Positions 44,749 to 56,679 of a DNA stretch of 64,000 nt are shown here, in pieces. The stretch comes from Okapia johnstoni. Its lineage: Eukaryota; Chordata; Mammalia; Artiodactyla; Giraffidae. The stretch lies in NCBI GenBank assembly GCA_024291935.2, contig CM044311.1, forward strand, positions 17,383,001 to 17,447,000, written 5' to 3'. The notes below the pieces were generated by a model. It saw nothing but the letters and a program-made list of their open reading frames with translations, was not told the origin of the DNA and did not search any database. The translations under genes were made by a program, and so were the position numbers. Within the stretch, counting starts at the first letter, position 1. Each line of letters opens with the position of its first letter.

Positions 44749-46694
44749 AAGAGAACACGTCAGCTGGCTCTTTCCAGTTTTTTCCAAACTAGTGAAAATT
44801 TACAAAGTGAAGGCAAAATTGACTAGTGAAGGCTGCTAATGTCTCTCACACTATTAGGTTCTCAATCCCAGTCTCTTTTAGCTGCCACTAGGGAAGTCAG
44901 ATCTCACATTCCATGGGTTTTTCTGAGCCTAGAAATGAATAAAAGTGGTGCAGCCAACATGGTGCAGTGGGGTCAGATTGGGGTCCCAGCCTCAGTGCAG
45001 CTTCCACGTCATTAAGAACAGTGTGAACAGCAAAGAACAGTCTCACTCCTGGGCATGATGAGTCAGGCACAGAATTAGTAGGCGGACACTGATTATAGAT
45101 GTCTTGGTCATGACAGGGGCCATGAGAAGCTGGGAGCTAGCTTACACTGGGTCGGATACAGATGAAATGATGTCTATGGCTTTTACCAATTTTAGGATTC
45201 TACAGCCATATGGGTCTCTGGTATGAAATCCCAGAGCACCCAATAATTAATTGAGAGGATTCCATAATTACAGAATAGTCCATTAATTTTCCATTGGCAA
45301 CATTCCAATGAATAGCAAGAGTTTGTGATGCTTTTTTTTTTTCCTATGGCAATGTCTGAGCTCCACAAAATCAAGAAGTGAAATATGGAATCGTGTGCTT
45401 TAAAAAAACATGTGCTACAGAGGCAAATCTGGCCTCAGTCCTGAATTCCATAGACAGCCCCTTATTGCTAACAGCTGTGCTAGTTTGGGTTTGCACAGCA
45501 GCCCACATTCTCCTATATGTGAAGTAGCTAACACGTGGAAATGACTTTCTTGGACCTGCTCGATGTATTTTTCATGAAAAGGTGACTGATTGCACTCCTT
45601 CTGCAAAAAAAAAAAAAAAAAAGTACTGTGTTTAAATGAATGAGAGCTTGAAAACTTTTGATAATATTTTTGGTTTTATAATCTTGTCCTAAACAGTCTT
45701 TATGGCTACATGTAAATTCTCAGTTCTAAGGAATTTCAGAAAGCTAGTCTATTTAAAGATTAAATGGGGAGAACAGAAGTAAATTGAGTAAATACAGTTA
45801 ATGCCCTCCTTGTTCCCTTGGTTGCTTTTGGTAGTGTGCATAAATAATTGATGTAATAGTCTATGCTTCTGCATGTCGGAGAGGACAGCATGACTACCAA
45901 AGGCTTCTGTTTGCTTTGCTCAGTTCTTCCTGGATGAAAAGGAGTGGAAGAAATAGCCCTGTTGTAGATGTCTGTGAATTGCAGCTCCAAGATGTGCAGT
46001 GCACAACATAGGTAGGCTTTTGGGCAGTCTTACAAAGATATGTGCCAGTCCCTGTGGCCAACATTATGTCTATGATAGAGATCACTCTGCAAGTGAGGAG
46101 ACTGGTATCTAGAAAAATACTGAATGATTTGTTCATTAAAAAGGGAGAGTAGAAAATATCCTGTCTTCTGATTCCTGTCCTATATCATCTTGTAACTAAA
46201 CTTTCAGAGAAAAGGAAGCTTAGTGTAATATCATATATTAATACAATATGCAGTAGAGATGAACACAAATACTAACTAAAATATGACTTTAGACAAGTTG
46301 TCTTCTTTCAGGCTACAGTACAGGCTCAGTCCAGCTACAACGAAGGGCAAACAAGACTCCTTCACTTCAGAGAGAAAGTTTCCTTTCAAGAGGGTATATT
46401 CTGTGTTTACTGTTCAACTATCCTTTGGGTCTGTATTAATTTTATATCCCTGGGGCTATACTGCAGATTAGACAGTTTTTTGTTGATGTCAGAATTTACA
46501 GTCAATCTAAATTTCAGAAATATGAAAAATTAAAAAAACATAGAGCAGAAGAAAGAAAGACACGGTAATTCAGTTCAATTTAATCAGTAAAATGACCCTT
46601 TCATTAAAGCATTTACCTTAGGAGAGCTTGAAACCATTAATACCAATAATAATCAGGAAGGCTAAAAGCCAGACTAAATCAGGCGGTCATTTTT
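44749..46694. other. Unrecognised sequence, 1.9 kb
   Basis: The longest stretch here without a repeat I can name. An A-run lies at 45606-45622 and a T-run at 45333-45342. Minus frames of 76 and 80 codons overlap at 45760-46136, but no domain is seen. A conserved noncoding element or old repeats cannot be excluded. Confidence 0.5.
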
Positions 46695-46805
46695 CACGTG
46701 GCATGGACCTAAGTGCTCACATATATTATTTTATTCAGTCTTTTTTGAGAAAATGGTGAGGTGGAAACTATCATCCCTTCTTAATAAATGAGACATGAAA
46801 AGAGC
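46695..46805 (-). mobile_element. MIR fragment
   Basis: 'cctaagtgctcacatatatt', 'attttattcagtcttttttg', 'gaaactatcatcccttctta', 'ataaatgagacatgaa' follow the antisense MIR middle. Confidence 0.45.
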
Positions 46806-46869
46806 TGTGCATGTGTGTGTGGGGGGGCATAGGGTTGGGGGTTGGAAGAGTCATTTCTATTAATATTTA

Positions 46870-47025
46870 ATCTACCTGTATTGAATATCTACCATAATAC
46901 ACAGCAACTATATGTTTATTGCTGTAGGGAACAAAGATAAATGAGACATAGTCCCCAGCTCAAGATATTTGCAGTCTAGGGGATTAGAGAGACATGCACA
47001 TAATTACAGGAGAGTGGATGTAACT
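46870..47025 (-). mobile_element. L2 3'-end relic
   Basis: 'tgtattgaatatctaccata', 'gtagggaacaaagataaatg', 'agtccccagctcaagatatt', 'tgcagtctaggggattagag' fit the antisense L2 3' end, like 20665-20865. A G-run with TG precedes it (46811-46827). Confidence 0.5.
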
Positions 47026-48175
47026 TATTCATATTCTCAAAATCTCCCTTTATTATGGAAAATGGATGATCCAGTATATAAAAACTAAATGAACTGTAGT
47101 TTTGGCTGATGATGGTTAAAAGAATAAGTAAAATTAATGAACCCATTAAAAACAAGTCTTCAAGAAAATTCCTCTGGTGCTTCAAATAAAAGCATATTAA
47201 TAATTCCCCTTGACTCACCACACACACACAAAAAGAAATGGAAACAAAAAGTAAAACTGAGATGCTAATTTTTTTTTTTCAGTAATCTCTCATTCCATTA
47301 CCCAAGCAAAGTTATTAAACAAATGGAAAGCAGACATAAAGAGGGTTTTGAAAGGTATTAGCTTCAGAAAAACCAGGTCAGTCACCACACTGCCATATCA
47401 TGTATCCTCTAAAAGTTGTGGGTTTAAAGCTGATGGCTGATTATGATCACAGAGCAACCTTGCTTGAATGACGTGACACTCAAGTCTCAAAGAGGAGACC
47501 AAGGAGGAAAATGACTCCACGGTGAACTCTACATTCCATTAGAACATTTAGAGTCACATGGCTCCCAGCTTAGAACTTCATCTATCTGTAGGATATTGCT
47601 AGTTTCTTAAATATCTGGGAAAATCTTGCCATTGTGGGCTCAGGGCACTTTAACTCCTTGGCAGTTGGGTAAGAGTCTGTCCAATGTGAATGGATCATCA
47701 GCAGTTCCAACCATCTTGTTGCACTAACTCATTGCTTTTGATATTTACAGAGAGAGACCAAACTTTTCAGCATTTTAAACTGAATGATTTTAAAACTGTT
47801 TGACTATTTGGGAGAAAGCAGCAGCTCATGTTGGTAAAAAAAAAAAAATTGGAGAGCGTGGAAATGAGATCGTGTTATGACCAGACAATAGCAAGATCAT
47901 TTTCCCTTTAGGAGAGAAAAAAACTGGCAAACTCTCTAATTGCTTCAGCTAGTGTATGCTCTCATAGCTATACTTTTTATTCAATTAGCTTGAATAATTA
48001 AAGTATATATGCTTTATTTACATAATCTCATTTATGACTGAGTCAGCTGAAGTTCATTATAGTTAAGAGCAGGTAGAAGGAATGGAATTGCTATTTTAAA
48101 GTAGTGATTCTCAGTCTCTGTTTTCTGGATTAGAGTCCTCAGCATCCCCTGGAAATTTGTGAGAAATTAACACCT
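47026..48175. other. Unrecognised AT-rich sequence
   Basis: A short (CA)n lies near 47219-47230. No gene or repeat recognised in about 1.1 kb. Confidence 0.5.
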
Positions 48176-48386
48176 AGCTCCCCTGATGGCTCAGCTGTAA
48201 AGAATCCACCTGCAGATGCAGGAGAGATGGGTTGGTTCCCTGGGTCAGGAAGATGCCCTGGAGCAGAAATGGCAATCCACTCCGGTATTCTTGCCTGGGA
48301 AATCCCATAGACAGAGGAGCCTGGGGGGCTATAGACCACGGGGTCACAAATGAGTTAGACATGATTTAGCAACTAAACAAAAACGC
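48176..48386 (+). mobile_element. Bov-tA SINE
   Basis: Sense copy from 'agctcccctgatggctcagc' to 'ttagcaactaaacaaaaacg'. Head and tail are complete but the B box is decayed ('gggttggttccc'). First of three Bov-tA within 1 kb. Confidence 0.92.
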
Positions 48387-48770
48387 AGCAGGTCTTAACC
48401 AAGACCTACTGTTTCAGAAACTCTTGGGATGGGATTAGCAATCTGCTTGAACAAGCCCTATTAGGTAGTCTCAATTGAAGTATGCTAAAGTTTGAGAACC
48501 ACGGTTAGTGCTCTCAAAAACCAGAAGGGGTAAACCACTTTGTATAACTGGCTTGCAAAAGACAATTTAATGGTTTAAGCCATTGGCTTCCTGGAATCTG
48601 GGCCCCAGTTGAAAGCACTCACATTCACATTTTGTAAATCTCTATTATGGTCAAACAAATTATGTTTGCTGGTCAAACATAATTGTAGGCTGAATCTGAC
48701 CCACAACGGCAGAGTAGAGCTCTACTGATCATGGGACCTGTGTGACAACACAAACTGTGCACCTATGGAG
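48387..48770. other. Unrecognised sequence
   Basis: Nothing identifiable between two SINEs. 'gtcaaacataat'-like sequence is repeated near 48650-48682 (direct and partly inverted). Confidence 0.4.
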
Positions 48771-48912
48771 TCTGGGTCAGGAAAATCCCTTGGGGAATGG
48801 CAACCCACTCCAGTATTCTTGCCTTGTGAGTTCCATGGACAGAGGAGCCTAGAGTGCTACAGTCCATGGGGTCACAAAGAGTTGAACACAACTGAGTGAA
48901 TAACACTTACCC
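48771..48912 (+). mobile_element. Bov-tA SINE, 5'-truncated
   Basis: Begins at 'gggtcaggaaaatcccttgg', i.e. after the B-box region, and runs to 'tgagtgaataacactta'. No target duplication found. Confidence 0.9.
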
Positions 48913-48975
48913 TTACTTAAGGATAGGTTGTAGGAAGATAAACTAAAATAGATGAGTTTTATACTATGGGATGTG

Positions 48976-49184
48976 CTTTCCTGGTGGCTCGGCTGGTAAA
49001 GAATCTGCCTGTAATGCGGGAGACCTGGGTTTGATCTCTGGGTTGGGAAGATCCCCTGGAGAAGGGAATGCTACCCACTCCAGTATTCTGACCTGGAGAC
49101 TTCCACGGACAGTATAGTCCATGGGGTCACAAAGAGTCAGACAAAAAAGTCAGACTGAGCAACTTTCACTTTCTTTCACTTTCC
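48976..49184 (+). mobile_element. Bov-tA SINE with target duplication
   Basis: Full copy from 'ctttcctggtggctcggctg' to a (CTTTCA)-rich tail. TACTATGGGATGTG (48962-48975) and TACTATGGGATATG (49185-49198) form a 14-bp target duplication with one mismatch. The tail has a local repeat, 'gtcagacaaaaaagtcagac'. Confidence 0.95.
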
Positions 49185-49198
49185 TACTATGGGATATG

Positions 49199-49829
49199 TG
49201 AATGGGTTGGTTGAACCTTGAAAAGGATTCCAAAAATAGAATAGAACATTCAACAAGTACTGTAATTGATCTTAACATTTACTTCCAATAAGACTTTGCT
49301 CTTAGTTATATTTATATGTGAATGATCTTAAGCTGAAAGTTTCATAAGGATAAGAACTTTCTTATTCTTAATTATTTCTGTGACATGATTGATATCAATC
49401 TATAACGCATTATACTGAGAATGACATTTAATAACCACATCTTCCAAATGAATAAATTAAGCATTTTGGAAGCTTATACAAATTCTTTCAAGTGACATGG
49501 ATACTGAAGACATCACTGATGGAGTCAATGAATCTTCAAGATTTCCTAAATTATTCCCCAAGTATAGCTTCTGGGAAGAAAACAATGTCAAGTGACCACC
49601 TCAGATTTAGGCAAAGTAGGTATTTGCCTACTTAATGGGGTTTAAAGGAACATGTCCCAGAGTCTTCCTTTCATGTCAGTGTGAGACATAGCTTTGCATA
49701 TTGCCTGAAATTTCTTTCCTTGTAGAGCCAGTAACTTGATTGAGGCATTACACTGTCAACAAACACATACTCTTGACTTCATCCTGTCTCAGGGCAAAAC
49801 ATTACTCCAGAATTGAGCAAACTGCAGAT
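49199..49829. other. Unrecognised AT-rich sequence
   Basis: No repeat recognised. Confidence 0.45.
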
Positions 49830-50362
49830 TTCACAATAGCATCTTCTTACCTTTGGAGCAAAATCCAAACATCTTGTGATGTTTCCAGGACATTTTTAAA
49901 AATTAGGTTCCTCCCTACCTTTCCATCCTATTTCACATCATTCTACCACTTGTGGATTGTTCTCTGGACACACTGTCCTGGAACAGGTGGACCCTTGTTC
50001 TCCCTGACTTTTCACCCAATGACTTTTATTTGACCATCAAACCAAAGCAGAAAAATATCTCAGAGAGGCCTCCCTTCAACTTTTCTATCTAATACGCTAA
50101 TACTAATATCTCACCACCGGGACCAACCCTCATCATCCTCCATCAGCTCCATGGCTGCCTCCTTTTTGGTAATCATTACAATCAGTGATCCTCTCTCATT
50201 TTTACTTAGTTATTTATCTGGGTCGTTTATCCTCTCTACTATATAAACTTCTTTAAGGCAAGGACCCACTGTCTTGTATATCTCCAAATCCTTAATGCCT
50301 ATAATAGTGTCTGACTCAGAGCACATAATAAATATATAGTGACAAGTACTGAGTGAAATATA
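49830..50362 (+). mobile_element. L2 LINE 3'-end relic
   Basis: The sense L2 3' end is recognisable by 'gagaggcctcccttcaac', 'atcctctctcatttttactt', 'cttctttaaggcaaggaccc', 'actgtcttgtatatctccaa', 'tgcctataatagtgtctgac' and 'cacataataaatatatagtg', ending 'gagtgaa'. Diverged, no frame. The 5' boundary is uncertain. Confidence 0.6.
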
Positions 50363-50648
50363 CAAGAAGTATATTTGAGTGGATCTTGGGAAGGGGTGTT
50401 AGAGAAAGGAGATAGGGGACAGGGACTCATGGAAAGAAAAGCTAGAGGGAAGGAGACATCCTGAAGCTACATATAATCTAGTTGAGGATGCACGATAAGA
50501 AGGCCCTGATGCAGGAATGGGGAGCAGGCAGATGCTAGATCCTCAGGAAAGAAGGAACAGCAGAAAGGGAAACTGAGAGGGGATGAAAAAGGTTGATACC
50601 CCTTACAGTAGTTTTGTGGGTATAGTTTTATTAAAATCTGACAATATT

Positions 50649-50769
50649 GGGACTTCTCTGGGTGTCCAGTGGTTACGAGTCCTCACGTCCACTGCAGGGG
50701 GCATGGGTTCAATCCCTGGTCTGTGAATTAAGATCCCACAAGCCACATGACATGCCACCTCAAAATAAG
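50649..50769 (+). mobile_element. CHR-type SINE, 3'-shortened
   Basis: 'gggacttctctgggtgtcca' head, B box 'gggttcaatccc', then 'gaattaagatcccacaagcc', ending soon after. Flanks CTGACAATATT (50638-50648) and CTGACAAAATT (50770-50780) are a target duplication with one mismatch, so this is a whole short insertion. Confidence 0.88.
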
Positions 50770-50780
50770 CTGACAAAATT

Positions 50781-52044
50781 TATGAGCAAGTATTCCCCAA
50801 ATACTCTCTCATTCTAAGAGTGCTGGTAATTTACTTTCTTAAGATCCATGCAAAGCAAGCAATATCCTATTCTGAAGACTGGAAGACTAAAAACCTGATG
50901 TGCTGACTGAGGTTCGCAAATCACCAAAATCAGGTTTTCACTGAGGCTCACAGATCTAGAAAGCTTTAGCAGTTTGGGCTTGGAGTTATTTTCCAAAAGA
51001 AGATACTTGGTCAGCATTAAATTTTCAAAGTAAAAACCATTCTTCATCTACCTCCTTTACGCTCAATTGCAACTTTTTAAAAGTACTTTGAGGAGAAATT
51101 TTCCTTGTTTAGTCACAACTTGGAAGAATTTTATTTTTAGTTTTGACCTAAATCAAATAATGTTGAACCATAGCATTTTTTTTTTAAGGGAAAGGGGGAA
51201 GGGAGCAATAATTTTCCCTATTTTAAGAAACCTGAACTCTATTTGCACTCAGAAAAACAACACTTTCAATAACCTGAACATGCGAACTTCAAAACTTGGC
51301 AGTGTGGGAGAGTCTGAATTAAGGAAAAAAAGCAACCGAGGCCAAATCCGATGAAAACCTGTCTCATGCTTTTAAAGTCACCCAGATCTAAATAGAATAA
51401 AAGAATGTCTTGCCGTGAGAGGGGCCACAATTTCTTTCATTAAAAAATGTTATCTCCATTTATGATTGATCAGTAAATGGTAATGTAACTCTAAGGTATG
51501 GCTTAGGATGCCATAACAATGATGATATAAATCAGAATAGTAGTTAAGGTGCCAGATAGCACTCACCAAAAATCAGTCTTCAATGATGTTCTCCATCATC
51601 CTTTCCCATGAGCAACAGGTGATAATTCAGAAATCATTTTTAAGTTATTTTGAATCCAAAGTCTGACTTCAAGTATCAAGATCCTAAAATTATCACTACA
51701 TCGATTGACATTTGGAAAAAACCTACTCAAAGTACATGCTATTTAGGAATCAGTGATTTTTTTTTTAATTTCTCATTGTTTTGATAGTTTATAAATGAAT
51801 ACTCTACATACGTAACTGGAAATAGCAAAAGAGTTAAGATAACTTATAGTCACATATCATGAATGTTTCCTCCTAGGTCACTGAGAATAGAATAGGTTTC
51901 TGCAATTTGTTGAACTAAACTGAATACATTTTACAAAACATCTTATAATCAACACAAGGGAGTGTTCCTTTCCCGGTTGACTGTATACTTACTGGTGAGC
52001 CTCTATAAGTTCTTCACAAGCTGATACAATAACAAAATTATTAG
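50781..52044. other. Unrecognised AT-rich sequence
   Basis: About 1.26 kb. A T-run lies near 51177-51184. A 95-codon plus frame (51067-51354) and a 77-codon minus frame (50814-51047) show no motif. Confidence 0.5.
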
Positions 52045-52240
52045 TAATTCAGACTTTAGCATTAAATAAAAGGGGTTTGAGTCTCAACTGTACCACTTGC
52101 TATGTGAATTTGGGAAGATTATTCTAGAAGCCTAGATTTCTTTATCTGAAAATCAGGATTATAAAATCCGTAAGCCCTAAAAATCTGAAAAAGTGATAAA
52201 TGTTACTAAGTGCTTAACATACATTCTAGCACACGATAGA
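52045..52240 (+). mobile_element. MIR SINE relic, nearly complete
   Basis: 'tttgagtctcaactgtacca', 'cttgctatgtgaatttggga', 'tttctttatctgaaaatcag', 'gattataaaatccgtaagcc', 'aatgttactaagtgcttaac', 'attctagcacacgatag' follow the MIR from near its head to its 3' part. One of the clearer MIR copies here. Confidence 0.68.
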
Positions 52241-52944
52241 ATAATTGCACAGTAATGGTGACAATAGTAAGAAGTGATTGAAGCAGTATTATGTGGTAGT
52301 AGCAGCAATGGTGGAAGGAGAAAAGCTTGTCATATCATTAAATATAATACATATTGTAATTACAGAACAATCTAGATTTTCATCACAGTTGCACTATATA
52401 AGATAACTCTTATTTTGAATATTTCAGGGATGTCATTTGACTAAGGTAAACTGTATGTTTAAAAGGCATTGTAGGTGTTTTGGGTATCCTGGTCTGTTGA
52501 CTATGTCTCACTATAAACTTATTGCTTTTCTGATTCATAAGAAAGAATTCTCTGCCATACCCTGTTAGCAAAACAGTTTCCAAAAGAAATAAGAAATAAG
52601 TAAAATATGCATTATCTCATGTAAGAGATATAAGGATGAATAAAATATAGCCCCTACTATCAAGAGAAGTTCAATCCATAGAGTATAGTGTGATAAAGAA
52701 ATACAGATAGAAAGCAAAATTACAAATCAATATGCGTGTTAAAAGAAAAACACAAAATGCAACAGAGTTAAAAGGAGATAAGTAGACTTAATTGGTGGAA
52801 TCAAGAAAGAATGAAGGAGTAGAATGTGGGGTGCATTTTGAAAGACTGAACAAGGAAAAAGAAATAACACACTGGGAGACAAACCTCCATGGGTCTCTGA
52901 CTTTTCTCCATGTCTCTTGGACACTGGTTGCTTTTGTTCAAGAC
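52241..52944. other. Unrecognised AT-rich sequence
   Basis: No transposon or coding motif recognised. Confidence 0.45.
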
Positions 52945-53150
52945 CATCCCTGTAACTCAGACGGTAAAGAATCTGCCTGCAATGCAGGAGACCGGGGTTT
53001 GATCCCAGGGTTGGGAAGATCCCCTGGAGAAGGGAATGGCAACCCACTCCAGTTTTCTTGCCTGGAGAATCCCATGAACAGAGGAGCCTGGTAGGCTACA
53101 GTCCATGGGGTCACAAACAGTCGGACACGAACGAGTGACTAACACTGCTA
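52945..53150 (+). mobile_element. Bov-tA SINE
   Basis: Sense copy, head to tail ('catccctgtaactcagacgg' to 'gagtgactaacactgct'). Little diverged; the B box reads 'gggtttgatccc'. Target duplication not found. Confidence 0.93.
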
Positions 53151-53717
53151 CCTCTATTCTCTCCAAGAGGTAAGTATACAAATAACCTTGAGGGATACAG
53201 GGTCTCCCTGTGGAGCAGAAGGCAGGTTTGTTTGCTTCCCAATAAAATAAAGATAACGTCTCCCGCTGTGGCAAAGTTCAGACAGATTTGCTTGCTGCAC
53301 TTTACATCACCCGAAAGATTTGGGTGTTCCAGACTATACCTGAGTCCTTCAGGCATAGTGCAAATCTACTTACTGTGTATGCAGCAAACTAAAGAATAAA
53401 TAGAAAATTATTATTAGAAAATTAATCAACCTAAATCTTGTAACATACAAGGTTATATCTGATGTAAGAACCAACGGGAATGCAAATGTGTTATCATCTG
53501 GTATATCACTATAAACTTCAAGTTGCATTATTATCTTTGTACATTCTAATTATTTGACCTTAAGCTATTTTTAATAACAGAGATAAATAACTTAAATACA
53601 CTTTGAAGGTATAATTTTATATACTAAAAGTCCTTTTTCAAATTATATTTGCTTATAAAACAAATTTATAAGCTATCACTGTACATGGCAAAACAGATAT
53701 TTATTTGGTCAAGCAAA
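53151..53717. other. Unrecognised sequence
   Basis: Strongly AT-rich from 53380. Nothing identifiable. Confidence 0.45.
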
Positions 53718-53796
53718 CTATATATATGTGTATATATAGAGAGAGAGAGTTTGGTAAAACAACATATCTATATACATAATATGTGTGTGTGTGTTA
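53718..53796. repeat. Compound TA/GA/TG microsatellite
   Basis: 'tatatatatgtgtatatata' is followed by (GA)n and, after a short break, by (TG)n at about 53781-53793. Confidence 0.85.
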
Positions 53797-54394
53797 TAAC
53801 CAAACACTAATTTAACCTTAGTTAATATTCAATTGTGTTCTGAATCTAAAGTCAAAGTTCTTTAGAACTAACAGAGATGGGTGACAGACATTTCAATTTA
53901 ACAATATCAAAGGGGCGCCTTGGCAGAATTCCAAAAAAGGAAGGTGGGAGGAAGGAATGAATGGAATGAAAGGAGGGGAGGTCTTGACAGTCTGTCCCCC
54001 GCAGTCTGCATAGTTCCCTGAGCAGTTAGTTACTAGAGGAAGCTGTCAGACACATTGACATCTCATTCTTAAGAAGACATGAGAAAATAGTAACAAAGGC
54101 ATTACTGCCAGCAGCTGCCAAAGTTTTTATTTCCCAAGATATCTTAATCACACTCTCTTTAATGACCAGTGCTTTTTATTGTCCGTCTTTTTTAAACCAT
54201 ATTTATTCAGCGTGACTCTGAGAATCTGTGTCCGTGGTAGTCTGGGGGAAACTTAACAGATCCTTTTTGCATTGCCTGGTAAGCCGTTTAGCCAGGAGAC
54301 GCAAAACTCAAGTAATGATTATAACAATCCATACCTGCAGTCTCCAATTTCCTCAGTAAGTGATCTTTTCATTTTCCAATCTTCAAAACTAAGA
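53797..54394. other. Unrecognised sequence
   Basis: A short GGAA/GGAG-rich patch lies near 53938-53980. No gene or repeat recognised. Confidence 0.45.
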
Positions 54395-55650
54395 TAATGA
54401 GGCAGCTCAAGACGGCTGGATAGAAAGATCGTAAACTCACCTCCTTTCACAGATACACCAAATATAGCTATGTATGAAACAAATCCCTCTGAAAAAAACT
54501 GAGCATTAGCACTTGCTATAAAATTAAGGATAAAAGGGCCACATGGAGATGTGTAGGAGAGGCAGAGACACACACTTATCAACCCTCCACTCCTGGAGCA
54601 GCAACTCACAGTCTGGAGGGATATCAAAAATAAACAAATATGCACATACGTAAAATGGAGCTTCTCACACACCACCCATCTGAATCCCTGGGCCCTGCAC
54701 CTGAGATATGAGTCTTCAAAGTGTCTGGCTTTGAAAACCAATGGGTCTGCTGTTCAGAAGAAACATAAGGTTATCAAGAATGAAGATTTTGCATTTAAAG
54801 GGCTCATATAGAGACCCATTTGCCCTGGGACCCAGTATAAAAAGGAGCAGTTTGAAAAGAGCCTAGACTTTATGTAAAGGAGAGTCACTTACTAACAAAG
54901 CATCTGCCAGAGGGTCAGAAATCTCCTGGATCATTCTCCAGAAACAGAACACTGACAGATGCCATTAGTATGGGCTCCCTCAGCGTTGCTGGCACTGAGG
55001 CTGGTGGATGCCACCTTTTCCTTCTCACTCTGACTTGATAACAGTGGTGAGTGAACATCCCCTGTCCCCTGCCTACACCACTTGGCACCTGCCACTGATA
55101 GACGCAGAAGGAGGACAGCCTGCCCCCACCATGCCACCAGAACCAGTGGGCAAAGAGACTTGACCTGCCCCATGCCACTCACAAAACCCTGTCAAACCCA
55201 ACAGGCACACACAGCCCACACAGGGGGCATACCTTGAGCACCAAGGTCAATAGCAGGAGTAAGATTCTGGACCCCATGGGGCTGAAATAAGTGGAGAGAT
55301 AGTTTGAGAGACAACCAAAACCATGGAACAGATAAGCAATAAAGCTCATCTTCTACAAAAGGCTACCCCTTCAGGACAAAGAAAGAGGATCGGAGGATTG
55401 TTTTCTATAATAAATACGCACACAAACACACACATACACACACAAAGCACAGAGAGTCAAATAAAATAGGAAAACAGAAGAAAATGTCCCAAATGAAGAA
55501 ATAAGATAAAACCACAAGGGAAAAAGAAACTTAATGAAATGGATATAAATAATTTGCTCAATAAGGACTTCATAATGCTGATCATAATAACGCTCATGGA
55601 TGTTATAAAAGAAAAAGCCTCACTGCAAAAAGCAAATATATAGTAAGCGT
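54395..55650 (+). mobile_element. Old L1 LINE 5' UTR region
   Basis: Sense order of an L1 5' UTR: 'ggcagctcaagacggctgga' start with 'aaactcacctcctttcacag', 'ggccacatggagatgtgtag', 'gtctggctttgaaaaccaat', 'taaagggctcatatagagac', 'aaaaaggagcagtttgaaaa', then GC-richer sequence and a segment near 55550-55620 just ahead of the ORF1 region. A 140-codon minus frame across it (54319-54741) is chance. No ORF1 follows. Confidence 0.65.
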
Positions 55651-55722
55651 AGTGGTACCACCACTTTAAACACTATTTATGAAGGGTAAAAGTAGTAAAA
55701 TCAACTATAACTATAATAATTA

Positions 55723-55957
55723 GTTATGTTGCTGTTTATTCACTAGTCACATCCGACTTTTTTTGACCCCATGGATTGTAGCCTGCCAGGCTCCTCTGTC
55801 CATGGGATTCTCCAGGCAAGAATACTGGAGTGGATTGCCATTTCCTTTTCCAGGGGATCTTCCCAACCCAGGGATTAAACTCAAGTCTCCTGCATTGGCA
55901 GGTAGATTTTTTGCCATTGAGCCACCAGAGTGTGTGTATACTCAGCCACCAGGAAAG
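55723..55957 (-). mobile_element. Bov-tA SINE with target duplication
   Basis: Full antisense copy. CTATAATAATTA at 55711-55722 and 55958-55969 is a perfect 12-bp target duplication. 'cagccacca'/'gagccaccag' occurs twice at the head end (about 55919-55930 and 55943-55952), so the head start is partly duplicated around a TG-rich spacer. Confidence 0.95.
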
Positions 55958-56069
55958 CTATAATAATTAAGGAACACAAAAATTTTTTTAGTGTAAAATA
56001 TGACATCAAAAAATAAAATGATAGAGTAAACATGAAGATCAAAACAAAATTTTGTTTGTCTTAGGTGAT

Positions 56070-56395
56070 TTTAATATGCCATTTCCTGTACCTGGAATAT
56101 TCTTTTTCAGAGAGCCCGTATCAGAGAGGTCTTGTTAATCACGAGTATAACCCAGCATCTGAACTGTCAATTTAGCTTTCCCTCTTCCCATTTACCAGTT
56201 TTACTTTTCTCTATGGTTCTTACATCATTGGACAGACATTTATTCATGTCCTTGTCCGTTTAATGCCTATCCTCTAACTCTACAAAAGAGAGTAAACATC
56301 ATGATATCATGGATTTGTTTTATATCAAACCCTAGAGCATTGCCAGGCACAGGGATAGTCAGAAAGGCTTTATTGAAAACAAATTAGGAATGAAT
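56070..56395 (+). mobile_element. L2 LINE 3'-end relic
   Basis: 'tgtacctggaatattctttt', 'cagagaggtcttgttaatca', 'cagacatttattcatgtcct', 'tcctctaactctacaaaaga', 'gagcattgccaggcacaggg' follow the sense L2 3' end. A Bov-tA inserted at its 3' edge (56413). Confidence 0.55.
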
Positions 56396-56412
56396 ATATA
56401 ATTTAAGCAAGA

Positions 56413-56537
56413 TTTAAGGGAGTGGGTAGCCATTCCATTCTCCAGTGTATCTTCTCGACCCAGAGATCAAACCTGGGTCTCCTGCCTTGCAGGCAGATTC
56501 TTAACCATCTAAGCCACCAGGGAATCCCTTTTCTTTC
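56413..56537 (-). mobile_element. Bov-tA SINE, tail-truncated, with 17-bp target duplication
   Basis: Antisense head plus middle only, beginning 'tttaagggagtgggtagcca' and ending 'gccaccagggaatccctttt'. ATATAATTTAAGCAAGA at 56396-56412 and 56538-56554 is a perfect 17-bp target duplication. The missing part is the BovB-like tail on the left side, unusual for a target-primed insertion. Confidence 0.94.
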
Positions 56538-56679
56538 ATATAATTTAAGCAAGAGTTAAAGAAGCAAAATTGTAGGATACCTATTTAAGGGGAAATCTAC
56601 TCAGCACTTTCATTTTTCTGAAAATATTTTTGCTCCTTCATATTTCACCTCTCTTTAAATCCATCCATATGTTTCCTGG

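Noticed and set aside
54319..54741. 140-codon minus frame as a gene
   Set aside because: It runs antisense across an old L1 5' UTR.
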